From an uncultured Ruminococcus sp. (GTDB lineage: Bacteria; Bacillota; Clostridia; Oscillospirales; Ruminococcaceae): a stretch of 27,902 nucleotides of DNA. The position numbers and the translations under genes are program-made. Of this stretch, positions 16,923-24,953 are shown piece by piece; positions within the stretch are counted from its first letter, which is position 1, and each line of letters begins with the position of its first letter. The stretch covers positions 1-27,902 of the forward strand of contig CAKSJP010000023.1 in NCBI GenBank assembly GCA_934463425.1, in the 5' to 3' direction. The notes under the pieces were generated by a model. It searched no databases and was not told the origin of the DNA. It saw only the letters and a program-made list of their open reading frames with translations.

Positions 16923-17062
16923 AATGTTTCCAGAATGGTTTTCGTTAACGGGCGAACGATGTTCGCCCCTACGGTGCACATCTTATAATTGCATCAAAAC
17001 GCGTACAAAAAGGCATTGATTTCTCGAAGGGGGTAAGGCTCAGTAGCGAGCACGCTGCCCCA
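16923..17062. repeat. REP-like hairpin and truncated family-B end downstream of dnaA
   Basis: A linker shared with other family-C copies leads to GGGCGAACGATGTTCGCCC (16950-16968) plus CTACGG. After about 60 bp of unremarkable sequence, GGGGGTAAGGCTCA and the hairpin GTAGCG-AGCA-CGCTGC (17043-17058) are the right end of a family-B module. Confidence 0.7.
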
Positions 17063-17064
17063 AA

Positions 17065-17080
17065 TGTTTCACATGAAACA
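17065..17080. promoter_or_regulatory. parS: parS-like site 4
   Basis: TGTTTCACATGAAACA, 24 nt from the dnaA stop codon. Confidence 0.72.
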
Positions 17081-17104
17081 TTGCGCTTTCACGCAGAACC
17101 GGAC

Positions 17105-18475
17105 TTATGCGTGGCTTTTGCTGCGGATGTTCTTGATGATGTCCTCTACCAGCTGCTTGAGATGATCGTCGTGCTTCATGGCAGTTTCAATGTTGCTGAT
17201 GGAATAGACAATGGTAGAGTGGTCTCTGCCGCCAAATTCCGTGCCGATCGCCTGAAGGGGCATCTGGGTGATCTCCCGGACAACGTAAATGGCTACCTTC
17301 CGCGCCGTGGAGATCTGGCTGGAACGCTTGCTGCTGCGGATGTCCTCCGGAGAAACCCCGTAAACATCGGCAACTTCTACGATGATCTTTTCTACGGTGA
17401 TGGGCACCGGCTGATCGTCGCTGAGGATGTCCTTGATGACGCTCTGCGCCATGGAAATGGACGGCTGAGAGCCTGCCAGATGCTTGAGTGCCTTCAGCTT
17501 TTTCACTGCGCCCTCCAGCTGACGGATGTTGGTTTTCAGCCGGTTTGCGATAAATTCCGAAACGTCATCCGGAATGTACAGATCCAGCAGCTCCGCTTTG
17601 CGTCGAATAATGGCGATTCTTGTCTCAAAGTCCGGTGTGGTGATGTCGGTGATGAGTCCCCATTCAAACCGGTTCCGGATACGATCCTCCAGGGTTTTCA
17701 GTTCCTTGGGCGGCTTGTCCGATGTGATGACGATCTGCTTGCCCTCTGCGTGGAGTTTATTAAAGGTATGGAAAAATTCCTCCTGCATCCGCTCCTTGTT
17801 GCTGAAAAACTGGATGTCATCGATGAGCAGCACGTCGGCGTTCCGGTATTTGTCGTGGAACCGCGCCGTGTTGTTGTCGTTGATGCTGGAGATAAAGTCG
17901 TTGCCGAATTCTTCGCTGGTGACATAGATAATCTTGTAGTCCGGGTGGTTCTCGCAGACCTTGTTGGCGATGGCGTGCATCAGGTGGGTCTTTCCCAGGC
18001 CGGACGGGCCGTAGATGAACAGGGGGTTGTAGTTCTTGCCCGGCTCTTTTGCCACGGCGGTGCAGGCAGCATAGGCGAACTCGTTGGAGCCGCCCACAAT
18101 GAAGGTGTCAAAGGTGTATTCATAGTTTGCGCCTTCAAAGGTGTGCTCCAGCTCTTCGTGGCGGCGCGCCAGCTCGTCATAATCGCTGGAACGGCGGGTC
18201 TCCGGCAGCTCCTTGCCCTCTTCTTCGACGACCTGGATCCGGATATCGACTGCCAGGCCTAATGTATTGAGAAATGCCTCTTTTAACAGCTCGCCGTAAT
18301 TGCTCAGGATCACGTCCCGCTGGAAGTCAGACTGGACGGTGAACAGCGCAATGTTTCCGTCCAGCCGAACCGGCTGGAGCGCATCGATCCAAAGCTTGAC
18401 GGCAACCTCGGGAATGTCTCCCTCTTCCAGACAATATTGCTTCACGCTGGAAAAAACTTCGTCAAATGAAATCAT
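17105..18475 (-). CDS. dnaA: Chromosomal replication initiator protein DnaA
   Basis: 456 residues with all four domains: N-terminal interaction domain (1-80), short linker (about 85-115), AAA+ domain with Walker A GPSGLGKT (156-163) and Walker B VLLIDD (215-220), and the C-terminal DNA-binding domain with GGRDHST (415-421). Start ATG 18475 has GAGGAGG about 11 nt upstream. The promoter at 18618-18646 carries a DnaA box in its spacer, consistent with autoregulation. It lies between two DnaA-box clusters, as in B. subtilis, and is transcribed leftward away from the rpmH side. Confidence 0.98.
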   Translation of the reverse strand: MISFDEVFSSVKQYCLEEGDIPEVAVKLWIDALQPVRLDGNIALFTVQSDFQRDVILSNYGELLKEAFLNTLGLAVDIRIQVVEEEGKELPETRRSSDYDELARRHEELEHTFEGANYEYTFDTFIVGGSNEFAYAACTAVAKEPGKNYNPLFIYGPSGLGKTHLMHAIANKVCENHPDYKIIYVTSEEFGNDFISSINDNNTARFHDKYRNADVLLIDDIQFFSNKERMQEEFFHTFNKLHAEGKQIVITSDKPPKELKTLEDRIRNRFEWGLITDITTPDFETRIAIIRRKAELLDLYIPDDVSEFIANRLKTNIRQLEGAVKKLKALKHLAGSQPSISMAQSVIKDILSDDQPVPITVEKIIVEVADVYGVSPEDIRSSKRSSQISTARKVAIYVVREITQMPLQAIGTEFGGRDHSTIVYSISNIETAMKHDDHLKQLVEDIIKNIRSKSHA

Positions 18476-18617
18476 GTGCGTGGAATCCTCCTCGTATTGA
18501 TATGGGCAGCATTGCAGAAAGCTGTCAGGCGTGCTTTGTGCGGGTGCTGCCGATGCATCTGCCTTGTGGAAAACAGCATGTTCCAGGTGCAGATCATGCA
18601 GGGTCTACTAATATAAT
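18476..18617 (-). other. dnaA leader region
   Basis: About 135 nt of untranslated leader from the predicted start near 18611. It contains one DnaA box TGTGGAAAA (18565-18573) and the ribosome-binding site; no other structure recognised. Confidence 0.5.
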
Positions 18618-18646
18618 AGTATAACACATTCTTTGTGGAAAATCAA
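18618..18646 (-). promoter_or_regulatory. Sigma-A promoter of dnaA overlapping a DnaA box
   Basis: On minus, -35 TTGATT (18646-18641), exact 17-bp spacer, -10 TATACT (18623-18618). The DnaA box TTTTCCACA (18642-18634) occupies the -35-proximal spacer and touches the -35, so bound DnaA should block RNA polymerase. Confidence 0.78.
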
Positions 18647-18999
18647 CCCCTAATTGTGGAAAACTTATTGATTTCCCCAAAAATCCATGTGGAAAATCGG
18701 GAAAGTGCCTTGTGGAAAGGGTGGAAAGCGGCGTGCGGCGCTGCTTTTTCCACAGGCTTTGCTGCGGTGGAAATCTTTCCACAAAAGGGGGAAGCGATTT
18801 CCCCGGAACGCTTCCTGCCGGTACACGCCGCTGTCCGCCTGAGGGCCTGCCGCGCCTCTGGGGAAGCGCCGGGAGAAAAATCTCCCCGAAAAAGGCGCGG
18901 TCACGAAGTGAAAGAGGGAAGGTCTGCCGCAAAAGTGACAAATTTCGTGTGAAAAACCGTGCAGCCTGTCCAAAGATGCTGTGGAGAACCTGTGGAAAA
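18634..18999. promoter_or_regulatory. oriC: oriC DnaA-box cluster between dnaA and rpmH
   Basis: DnaA boxes of the TGTGGAAAA/TTTTCCACA variant at 18634-18642, 18655-18663, 18688-18696, 18711-18719 (one mismatch), 18746-18754, 18775-18783 (one mismatch), 18980-18988 (one mismatch) and 18991-18999. The stretch 18800-18950 between them has no box and no gene. This corresponds to the incA/incB half of the B. subtilis bipartite origin. Confidence 0.82.
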
Positions 19000-19042
19000 A
19001 AGAAAAAAGCCGAAAATTTCGCAAAAAAGTTCCGCTGGGGGC

Positions 19043-19071
19043 TTGACAAACGCGCAGGAATCCGTTATAAT
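19043..19071 (+). promoter_or_regulatory. Sigma-A promoter of rpmH
   Basis: Perfect -35 TTGACA (19043-19048), 17-bp spacer and perfect -10 TATAAT (19066-19071). The leader to the TTG start is about 100 nt. Confidence 0.9.
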
Positions 19072-19178
19072 ATATGGTAAATGGATTCGTGCGGACGGAA
19101 GTTCCGGTCTGTGCGGAGTTCCAAGGAATCTGCAGGACGGTGCTTCGGTATCGTCTGAGTGAGAAAGGAGGTACTGTT

Positions 19179-19313
19179 TTGAAGAGAACATATCAGCCGA
19201 AGAAGATTCATCGGAAAAAGGTGCATGGCTTCCGCAAGAGAATGGCCACTGCGAACGGTAGAAAGGTTTTAGCTCGCAGAAGAGCACGGGGCAGAGCAAG
19301 ACTGAGCCACTGA
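19179..19313 (+). CDS. rpmH: 50S ribosomal protein L34
   Basis: 44 residues, the normal length: [20 protein letters not shown] and the Arg-rich C-terminus of bL34. The start is TTG (19179-19181), fixed by homology and by AAAGGAGG at 19164-19171, 7 nt upstream; there is no in-frame ATG near it. It starts the rightward rpmH-rnpA-yidD-yidC-jag cluster and has the best promoter in the window. A terminator follows directly, so most transcripts probably end before rnpA. Confidence 0.96.
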   Translation: MKRTYQPKKIHRKKVHGFRKRMATANGRKVLARRRARGRARLSH

Positions 19314-19322
19314 TCGAAGTCG

Positions 19323-19359
19323 GACCACAACGCCATTGGTTTGTGGTCTTTTGTTTTTT
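19323..19359 (+). terminator. rpmH terminator
   Basis: GACCACAA (19323-19330) / TTGTGGTC (19341-19348) with a 10-nt loop, then TTTTGTTTTTT. It starts 9 nt after the rpmH stop. Confidence 0.88.
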
Positions 19360-19585
19360 CGAGGAGCGTATCCTGGGATTCGCCCGATGTGCCGGCCGCG
19401 GAAAACTGACCGATACCGCCATGGTGCAGGTCAGGGCGTTCCGCTGCCGGTACGGGGTGATCCCGGGATGCGCTTTTGCTTTTCCCGAAGAGCGCGGCGC
19501 GCCGGATGCGCACGGCTCTGAAACCCAAAGGCAACGCCGCACAGGCTTTGTGCGGTGCTGTCTCAAAAAAGTTGGAGTGTAAGCC
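19360..19585 (+). other. rpmH-rnpA intergenic stretch
   Basis: No convincing gene. One hairpin, GCCGCACA-GGCTT-TGTGCGGT (about 19535-19555), lies 30 nt before rnpA and lacks a U-run. No consensus promoter was found for rnpA, so its expression may rely on readthrough. Confidence 0.5.
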
Positions 19586-19954
19586 ATGGAAAAAACGGTG
19601 ATTCTCAACCAGGACCGGGATTTTCGCATGCTGTATCAGCGGGGAAAAAAGATCGCATCGCCGTATGTGATCATCTATCTGCGCCGCACCAAGCGGAAAT
19701 ACAACCGGCTGGGGATTACAGTGGGGAAAAAAGTGGGCTGTGCCGTAAAGCGCAGCCGTGCCCGCCGCATCATCCGTCAGGCATATCGGGAGACCGAACA
19801 TCTGATGCCCACGGGGATGGACATGGTGATCGTGGCACTGCCGTCCATTGCGGGCATACGCTCTACGCAGCTGCGTGACTATCTGGCAGGAAACGGCATC
19901 CGCCGCATCCGCAAGCTGATGGAACCGCCGTCGGAAGGAGGGAAACCAAAATGA
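19586..19954 (+). CDS. rnpA: Ribonuclease P protein component
   Basis: 122-residue basic protein that binds the RNase P RNA and helps mature tRNA 5' ends. The family core is visible: [24 protein letters not shown] and the conserved helix [15 protein letters not shown], equivalent to the RNR motif. Start ATG 19586 has GGAG 9 nt upstream. It overlaps yidD by 4 bp (ATGA). Confidence 0.95.
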   Translation: MEKTVILNQDRDFRMLYQRGKKIASPYVIIYLRRTKRKYNRLGITVGKKVGCAVKRSRARRIIRQAYRETEHLMPTGMDMVIVALPSIAGIRSTQLRDYLAGNGIRRIRKLMEPPSEGGKPK

Positions 19955-20238
19955 GGTACCTCCTGGCGGCACTGATCCGTCTGTACCAGAGGTTTTCCCG
20001 ACTGACTCCGGCCGTGTGCCGGTTTTATCCGACCTGTTCCTGTTATGCACAGACCGCGATTATGCGGTTCGGTGTGCTGCGGGGCGGCTTTCTCGCCCTG
20101 CGGCGTCTGCTGCGCTGTCACCCCTGGAATCCCGGCGGCATCGACTATGTTCCGGAGCATCTGGAACCGCCCCGGGCTGCCTTCGGGCGCTATGCGCAGG
20201 CATTACGACACAACAGAAAGGTTAAAACAAAACTATGA
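19951..20238 (+). CDS. yidD: Membrane protein insertion efficiency factor YidD
   Basis: 95 residues. It has an amphipathic N-terminus ([12 protein letters not shown]), the signature [19 protein letters not shown], the [20 protein letters not shown] block and DYVP. It assists YidC-dependent membrane insertion. It overlaps rnpA upstream and yidC downstream by ATGA quadruplets, so the three are translationally coupled. Confidence 0.94.
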   Translation: MRYLLAALIRLYQRFSRLTPAVCRFYPTCSCYAQTAIMRFGVLRGGFLALRRLLRCHPWNPGGIDYVPEHLEPPRAAFGRYAQALRHNRKVKTKL

Positions 20239-21374
20239 TGGATTTTTTATACGATCTGTGCGGAAAGCCTTTTGGCTGGATCATGCGCCTGATCTATGAC
20301 TGGGTGGACAACTACGCCTTTGCAATCCTGCTGTTCACCATTTTTACCAAGCTGATCCTGTTCCCCATCTCCTATAAGCAGCAGAAAAATTCCTCGAAAA
20401 TGCAGCGCTTTAATCCGAAAATGGAAAAGCTGCGGCAGAAGTACAAGGATGATCCCAAGAAGCTGCAGGAAGAACAGATGAAGCTTTATCAGGAAGAGAA
20501 TGTAAACCCCGGCGCATCCTGTCTGCCGATGTTCCTGCAGTTCTTTATCCTGTTCGGCATTCTGGACGTTGTCTATAAGCCGCTGTCCTATATCCTGAAA
20601 ATGAAGGACAGCATGATCACCAGTGCTTTTGAGATCGTACAGAAGATCAATCCGGAACTGGCAAAGCAGGGCACAAGCCTGCGGCGTGAGCTGACCATCC
20701 TGAGTGCGCAGCATGCAGATGCCAGCAAGTTCCAGGATGTTCTGGGCGCAGATTTTTCTGCAAAGGTGACAGAGTTTTACGACAAGTTCAGCTTGTTCGG
20801 CATCAACCTGGGTGAAGTGCCCTCCTGGCATCCGGAGGTCTGGAATGCAACTGCCATCGGGCTGTTTCTCATTCCGGTGCTGTCCGGTCTGCTGCAGCTG
20901 GCATTGACTGTCTATATGCAGATCTCCCAGAAAAAGCGCAACCCCGGCGCACCGAATATGGGCTGCATGAACGTGATGCTCTATGCGATGCCCATCTTCT
21001 CCGTCTGGTTCGCATTCCAGGTGCCTGCCGGCGTCGGCTTCTACTGGGTATGCTCGTCCTTCTTCTCCCTGATCCAGAGCATCGGTCTGAACTGCTACTT
21101 CACCAAGGAGCGCATCGAGGCCATCTGTGAAAAGGAAACCAAGAAGAATGCCAAGAAGTATGCCAACGGCAAGAAGAGCTTCATGCAGCGCATGATGGAC
21201 GCGCAGCAGGATGCGGAGGTGCAGTCCAAGCGGGAAAAGTATGAAGAAGAAACCAAGGATCTGTCCCGTTCGGAGCTGAACAAGTACAATCAGCAGGTGC
21301 TGAAGGATGCCCGGAAGCGCCTGGCAGAAAAATACGGCGACACCTATGACGAAAACGAGAGTGACAAGGATTAA
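20235..21374 (+). CDS. yidC: Membrane protein insertase YidC/Oxa1 (SpoIIIJ-type)
   Basis: 379 residues. It inserts proteins into the cytoplasmic membrane alone or with Sec. The 60 kDa inner-membrane-protein domain is clear: first membrane segment [20 protein letters not shown], a charged hairpin (about 48-85), [19 protein letters not shown] and later segments near 215-300. A highly charged C-terminal tail of about 80 residues (KK/EE-rich) suits ribosome contact. No lipobox signal peptide is present. The groove position that is Arg in B. subtilis SpoIIIJ appears to be Lys39. Start is ATG 20235 (a second ATG follows), overlapping yidD. Confidence 0.94.
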   Translation: MMDFLYDLCGKPFGWIMRLIYDWVDNYAFAILLFTIFTKLILFPISYKQQKNSSKMQRFNPKMEKLRQKYKDDPKKLQEEQMKLYQEENVNPGASCLPMFLQFFILFGILDVVYKPLSYILKMKDSMITSAFEIVQKINPELAKQGTSLRRELTILSAQHADASKFQDVLGADFSAKVTEFYDKFSLFGINLGEVPSWHPEVWNATAIGLFLIPVLSGLLQLALTVYMQISQKKRNPGAPNMGCMNVMLYAMPIFSVWFAFQVPAGVGFYWVCSSFFSLIQSIGLNCYFTKERIEAICEKETKKNAKKYANGKKSFMQRMMDAQQDAEVQSKREKYEEETKDLSRSELNKYNQQVLKDARKRLAEKYGDTYDENESDKD

Positions 21375-21428
21375 TGGGATGCTGGGATGACGCATCAGAA
21401 GCGCGCCGCCCTCTCCCCAAAAACCATT

Positions 21429-21449
21429 TCACAGGGAAATGCCCTGTGA
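21429..21449 (+). other. Hairpin between yidC and jag
   Basis: Perfect 8-bp stem TCACAGGG-AAATG-CCCTGTGA with no U-run, 32 nt before the jag start. Likely an mRNA processing or leader structure rather than a terminator. Confidence 0.4.
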
Positions 21450-21480
21450 TATCCCATGATTACGAAAGGGATGAATGAGA

Positions 21481-22485
21481 ATGAAAGAGATCTTCACTGC
21501 AAAAAGCATCGAAGAAGCAAAGCATCTGGCAGCCGAAAAGTTCGGCGTTTCTGAGGACCAGATCGTATTCCGCATTCTGGAAGAGCCGAAAAAGGGACTC
21601 TTCGGCAAGGTAAAGCGGGAAGCACAGGTAGAAGCAGTGTATGAGCAGGCAGAGACCGTGTCTGCACCGGAGACCGCCGCACCGGCAGAAGAAGCGCCGG
21701 CTGCACCGCCTGTCTCCAATCCGGTACAGGAAGCCGTGGCTTCTGTAGATGAGATCATCATCAGTCCGGACGACCACTCGCCCACACGGGGCATGGAGTC
21801 CGAAGCCATCGAGACGATCCTGAAGGAAGGGGACATGACCCCGAATCTGCTTCGTGCAAGACAGTATATCGCAGACATTTACGCCGCAATGGGCATTACC
21901 GTGACCATCACCACCATGCGCACCGCAAACGGTGTCCGCATGGAACTGCGCAGCGACAATAAGAGCGGCACGATCATCGGCAGACGGGGCGAGACCCTGG
22001 ACTCCATCCAGTACCTGGCATCTATTTTGGTGAACAAGGACAGCGAGGACTACTGCCGGCTTCTCCTGGACAGCAACGGCTATCGGGAAAAGCGCCGCAA
22101 GACTCTGGAACAGCTGGCGGAAAAGATCGCCCGGAGCGTAATGCGCAGCGGCCGTTCCACCACACTGGAGCCCATGAACCCCTATGAGCGCCGGATCATT
22201 CACAGCAAGATCTCCGAGATCGAGGGTGTGACCTCCAAGAGCGTGGGCGAAGATCCGTACCGCAAGGTAGTTGTCTCTTCCACCACCGGCAGACGCAGCG
22301 GCGGAAACCGGGGCGGCAGAGGCGGACAGAACCGGGGCGGCAAGCGTCCGTACCGAGAAAAGAAGCCGGAGGATTTTCAGCGCAAGAATCTGGACTCCAT
22401 GAAAACCAGCTTTGAGCGGGACTACAAGAAGCCCAAGCCGGAGGACGAGCTGAACACTGGTCTCTACGGCAAGATCGAATTTTAA
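21481..22485 (+). CDS. jag: RNA-binding protein Jag/KhpB with Arg/Gly-rich tail
   Basis: 334 residues from ATG 21481; an in-frame ATG at 21475 is equally possible (AAAGGG at 21465-21470). Order of parts: Jag_N domain (1-50, MKEIFTAKSIEEAKHLAAEK ... KKGLFGKVKREA), an acidic Ala/Pro linker (about 57-105), a KH domain with the GRRG loop (about 167-170), an R3H domain with ERRIIH (about 236-241), then an unusual C-terminal extension with GGNRGGRGGQNRGGKRP followed by charged repeats. KhpB with KhpA binds RNAs and affects cell division and elongation in other Firmicutes. The gene follows yidC as usual. Confidence 0.93.
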   Translation: MKEIFTAKSIEEAKHLAAEKFGVSEDQIVFRILEEPKKGLFGKVKREAQVEAVYEQAETVSAPETAAPAEEAPAAPPVSNPVQEAVASVDEIIISPDDHSPTRGMESEAIETILKEGDMTPNLLRARQYIADIYAAMGITVTITTMRTANGVRMELRSDNKSGTIIGRRGETLDSIQYLASILVNKDSEDYCRLLLDSNGYREKRRKTLEQLAEKIARSVMRSGRSTTLEPMNPYERRIIHSKISEIEGVTSKSVGEDPYRKVVVSSTTGRRSGGNRGGRGGQNRGGKRPYREKKPEDFQRKNLDSMKTSFERDYKKPKPEDELNTGLYGKIEF

Positions 22486-22504
22486 GTGCTAATAAAGCAA
22501 ATGG

Positions 22505-22539
22505 ACAAACGGATTGTAGCAATGCAGTCCGTTTTGTTG
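22505..22539 (+). terminator. jag terminator
   Basis: AAACGGATTG (22507-22516) pairs with CAGTCCGTTT (22525-22534, one G.T), followed by TGTTGT. It begins 20 nt after the jag stop. Confidence 0.75.
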
Positions 22540-22566
22540 TATACGGCGGTTCACGCGGCGCGGTAT

Positions 22567-22582
22567 TGTTTCATGTGAAACA
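22567..22582. promoter_or_regulatory. parS: parS-like site 5
   Basis: TGTTTCATGTGAAACA, the reverse complement of sites 2-4, 28 nt after the jag terminator. Confidence 0.7.
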
Positions 22583-22589
22583 TAGGAAA

Positions 22590-22980
22590 AATATTGCGGG
22601 GGGAATCTGTAGGGGCGAACATGGTTCGCCCGAGATTCCTCAGTCAAGCCTACAGCTTGCCAGCTCCTCTGTAGAGGAGCCAAAAGTGTAAGCAGACGAC
22701 TGTTGCCCTTGTAGGGACAGATGCCTACATCTGTCCGCTGTAATGCCTTTTCCTTTTGGAAAAATGGTCGGGGCGATGTGGGCATCGCCCCCTACAATTC
22801 CCCTGTCACCTGCGTGACATCTCTTACCGAGCCGTCCCCTTTGTCACTTCGTGACATTTCCCCACACTGTGGGGAATCCCCCTTTTCAAGGGGGACGAGG
22901 GACTCCTCCGCCCTGACGGGCACCTCCTCTAGGAGAGGAGGCTTTCGGGCGAACGATGTTCGCCCCTACGGTTGAGTTTC
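22590..22980. repeat. Palindromic repeat mosaic between jag and mnmE
   Basis: No gene. REP-like hairpins: GTAG + GGGCGAACATGGTTCGCCC (22609-22631); GTAG + GGACAGATG-CCTA-CATCTGTCC (22711-22736), a distinct stem; GGGGCGATG-TGGG-CATCGCCCC (22770-22791); and 22947-22965. Also AAGCC-TAC-AGCTT, GCTCCTCT-GT-AGAGGAGC (22663-22680), TGTCAC-CTGC-GTGACA (22804-22819), TGTCAC-TTC-GTGACA (22842-22856), TTCCCCAC-ACT-GTGGGGAA, CCCCCTT-TTC-AAGGGGG and CCTCCTCT-AGG-AGAGGAGG. Confidence 0.78.
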
Positions 22981-23002
22981 GGGGTGGTGGGGAGCGTGGA
23001 TA

Positions 23003-23168
23003 GAGAATATCGCGTACCGGAAAAGAATAATTCCCCGGAGGGGGGAACAGGCAGCTTGTCTGCCGTAAGACTGCCCTTTTCTCTCCGCTTTATCGGGGGG
23101 AAGGGCTCAGCGGCGAGCACGCCGCGGGAAAAGGCTCAGCGGCAAGCATGCCGCGGCGAACACGCCGC
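23003..23168 (+). repeat. Family-B repeat module abutting the mnmE ribosome-binding site
   Basis: Copy with a GGCAG-CTTGT-CTGCC central hairpin in place of GGCGGC/GCCGCC, and three terminal hairpins in tandem: GCGGCG-AGCA-CGCCGC (23110-23125), GCGGCA-AGCA-TGCCGC (23139-23154) and GCGGCG-AACA-CGCCGC (23153-23168). The last ends one base before AAGGAG of mnmE. Confidence 0.8.
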
Positions 23169-23183
23169 CAAGGAGAAATCATT

Positions 23184-24548
23184 ATGCATACAATCGCAGC
23201 GATCGCAACGCCACATGCTGCCGGTGGCATTGCCGTAATTCGCATTTCCGGCAGCAATGCACGTTCCGTCGCGCAAGCCTGTTTTCGCAGCGTGACCGGA
23301 AAATCCGTATCCGAAATGCCCGGCTATACCTGCGCCTATGGCAAATTTGTTGACCCGTCCGGCGCAGAACTGGATGACGGCATTGTCACCGTGTTCCGTG
23401 CGCCCCATAGCTATACTGGCGAGGACGTGGTAGAACTCTCCTGCCACGGCGGCATTTTCGTCACCCGGCAGCTGCTGGAGAACGTCTACGCCGCCGGCGC
23501 TGCTCCGGCAGAACCGGGCGAGTTCACCAAACGGGCGTTTCTCGCCGGAAAAATGACACTCACACAGGCAGAAGCCGTGATGGATGTCATTGGCGCAGCC
23601 GGCGCACGGGAGCTTTCCTTTGCCCATGCACAGCAAAACGGCGCGCTGTTTCACCGGGTGCAGCAGATCACCCAGGGCATTGTCCGCAGTCTGGGCGACC
23701 TGGCGGCTTGGGCGGACTATCCGGAGGACGAGATTCCGGCGGTGACGCCGGAAAGCCTCCGGGCATCGCTGCTGCCCGTTTTGGAGCAGCTGGACAGCAC
23801 CCTCGCCACCTATGACTATGGGCGTATTCTCCAGTCCGGCGTGTCGGCGGTCATTGTGGGCAAGCCCAACGTGGGAAAGTCCACCCTGTTCAATCTCCTG
23901 TCCGGGAGTCAGCGCAGCATTGTCACAGAGATCGCCGGGACAACCCGGGACGTGGTAGAGGAACAGATCCGCCTGGGCAATGTGACGCTGCGGCTGTCGG
24001 ATACCGCCGGACTGCGTGAGACTGCCGATGTGATCGAACAGATGGGCGTGAAGATTGCCGAAGAGCGACTGGCACAGGCAGACCTGATCCTGGCGGTGTT
24101 CGACTCCACCCGGCCGCTGGATGATGACGATATGCGCATGCTGGAACAGCTGCCGGACAAGCCGGTGATCGCGATTCTGAACAAATCCGACCAGACTGCA
24201 CAGCTGGACACAGCGGCACTGGAGCAGCGATTTGCACAGGTCATCACTATGGCGGCAAAGGACGGCAGCGGTCTGGAACAGCTGCGCCAGGCGGTGGAGG
24301 AGCGCTTCTACCAGGCAGAGGTAACGCCGGAGCTTGGCATTGTGGCAAATGCCCGGCAGAAGCAGTGCCTGGAGCAGGCGAAGGAACAGGTGCAGCTGGC
24401 GCTGGACGCACTGGATGCCGGCGAAATGCTGGACGCAGTGACCGTTCTCCTGGAAGAGGCAGCCGACGCGCTGCTCACCCTCACCGGCGAGCGCGTCTCC
24501 GAAGCCGTGGTGAACGATGTGTTCTCCCGGTTCTGTGTGGGAAAATGA
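23184..24548 (+). CDS. mnmE: tRNA modification GTPase MnmE
   Basis: 454 residues. With MnmG it builds the 5-carboxymethylaminomethyl group on U34 of certain tRNAs. The N-terminal folate-binding domain begins MHTIAAIATPHAAGGIAVIR. The embedded G domain has G1 GKPNVGKST (226-234), G2 GTTRD (252-256), G3 DTAG (273-276) and G4 NKSD (333-336). The C-terminus has the catalytic FCVGK, with the Cys at 451. ATG 23184 is chosen for AAGGAG at 23170-23175; upstream codons fall in repeat DNA. It is followed after 6 bp by parS site 6. No promoter was recognised. Confidence 0.97.
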   Translation: MHTIAAIATPHAAGGIAVIRISGSNARSVAQACFRSVTGKSVSEMPGYTCAYGKFVDPSGAELDDGIVTVFRAPHSYTGEDVVELSCHGGIFVTRQLLENVYAAGAAPAEPGEFTKRAFLAGKMTLTQAEAVMDVIGAAGARELSFAHAQQNGALFHRVQQITQGIVRSLGDLAAWADYPEDEIPAVTPESLRASLLPVLEQLDSTLATYDYGRILQSGVSAVIVGKPNVGKSTLFNLLSGSQRSIVTEIAGTTRDVVEEQIRLGNVTLRLSDTAGLRETADVIEQMGVKIAEERLAQADLILAVFDSTRPLDDDDMRMLEQLPDKPVIAILNKSDQTAQLDTAALEQRFAQVITMAAKDGSGLEQLRQAVEERFYQAEVTPELGIVANARQKQCLEQAKEQVQLALDALDAGEMLDAVTVLLEEAADALLTLTGERVSEAVVNDVFSRFCVGK

Positions 24549-24554
24549 TCGCAT

Positions 24555-24570
24555 TGTTTCATGTGAAACA
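24555..24570. promoter_or_regulatory. parS: parS-like site 6
   Basis: TGTTTCATGTGAAACA, 6 nt after the mnmE stop codon, same orientation variant as site 5. Confidence 0.7.
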
Positions 24571-24627
24571 ATTGGCGTTTGCCGCGCAGATTGGATTCGC
24601 GTCTTTTCTGTGGCTTTTGGAAAAGGC

Positions 24628-24653
24628 GGGGCGATGTGGGCATCGCCCCTTAC
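24628..24653 (-). repeat. REP-like hairpin
   Basis: GGGGCGATG-TGGG-CATCGCCCC (24628-24649) followed by TTAC, so the usual CTAC/GTAG foot carries one change here. Confidence 0.7.
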
Positions 24654-24683
24654 AGTTGGGGTTCGGGTTTGTGGAGCGTGTGG

Positions 24684-24808
24684 GTAGAATATCGCGTACC
24701 AAAAACATAAATCCCCCGGAGGGGGGAACAGGCGGCTGCCGCCGCCGTAAGACTGCCCTTTTCTCTCCGTTGAATCGGGGGGGTAAGGCTCAGCGGCGAG
24801 CACGCCGC
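24684..24808 (+). repeat. Family-B repeat module
   Basis: From TAGAATATCGCGTACC to GCGGCG-AGCA-CGCCGC (24793-24808). It joins directly to a reversed family-C fragment. Confidence 0.8.
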
Positions 24809-24880
24809 TCGCCTACCCTTGTTTGTGCGGCAATGTATCGCACGAAAGGCAATGCTATTTTTGTTACATGCAACATAAAT
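24809..24880 (-). repeat. Reversed fragment of a family-C element
   Basis: CGCCTACCCTTGTTTGTGCG to GCAATGC is the reverse complement of the left end of copy 3 (about 16650-16695). The central purine hairpin is missing, so this is a truncated copy. Confidence 0.7.
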
Positions 24881-24899
24881 TTTTCGACAGGTACGCTGC

Positions 24900-24922
24900 G
24901 GGCGAACAATGTTCGCCCCTAC
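24900..24922 (-). repeat. REP-like hairpin
   Basis: GGGCGAACAATGTTCGCCC (24900-24918) plus CTAC. Confidence 0.75.
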
Positions 24923-24953
24923 GGTGAGATCGTTTTTGTTGGGGAAAAGGTGT

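Noticed and set aside
18604..18633. Second DnaA-trio element upstream of dnaA (ACTAATATAATAG)
   Set aside because: Trio register is poor, there is no GC spacer, and the AT-rich bases are explained by the dnaA promoter -10 region.
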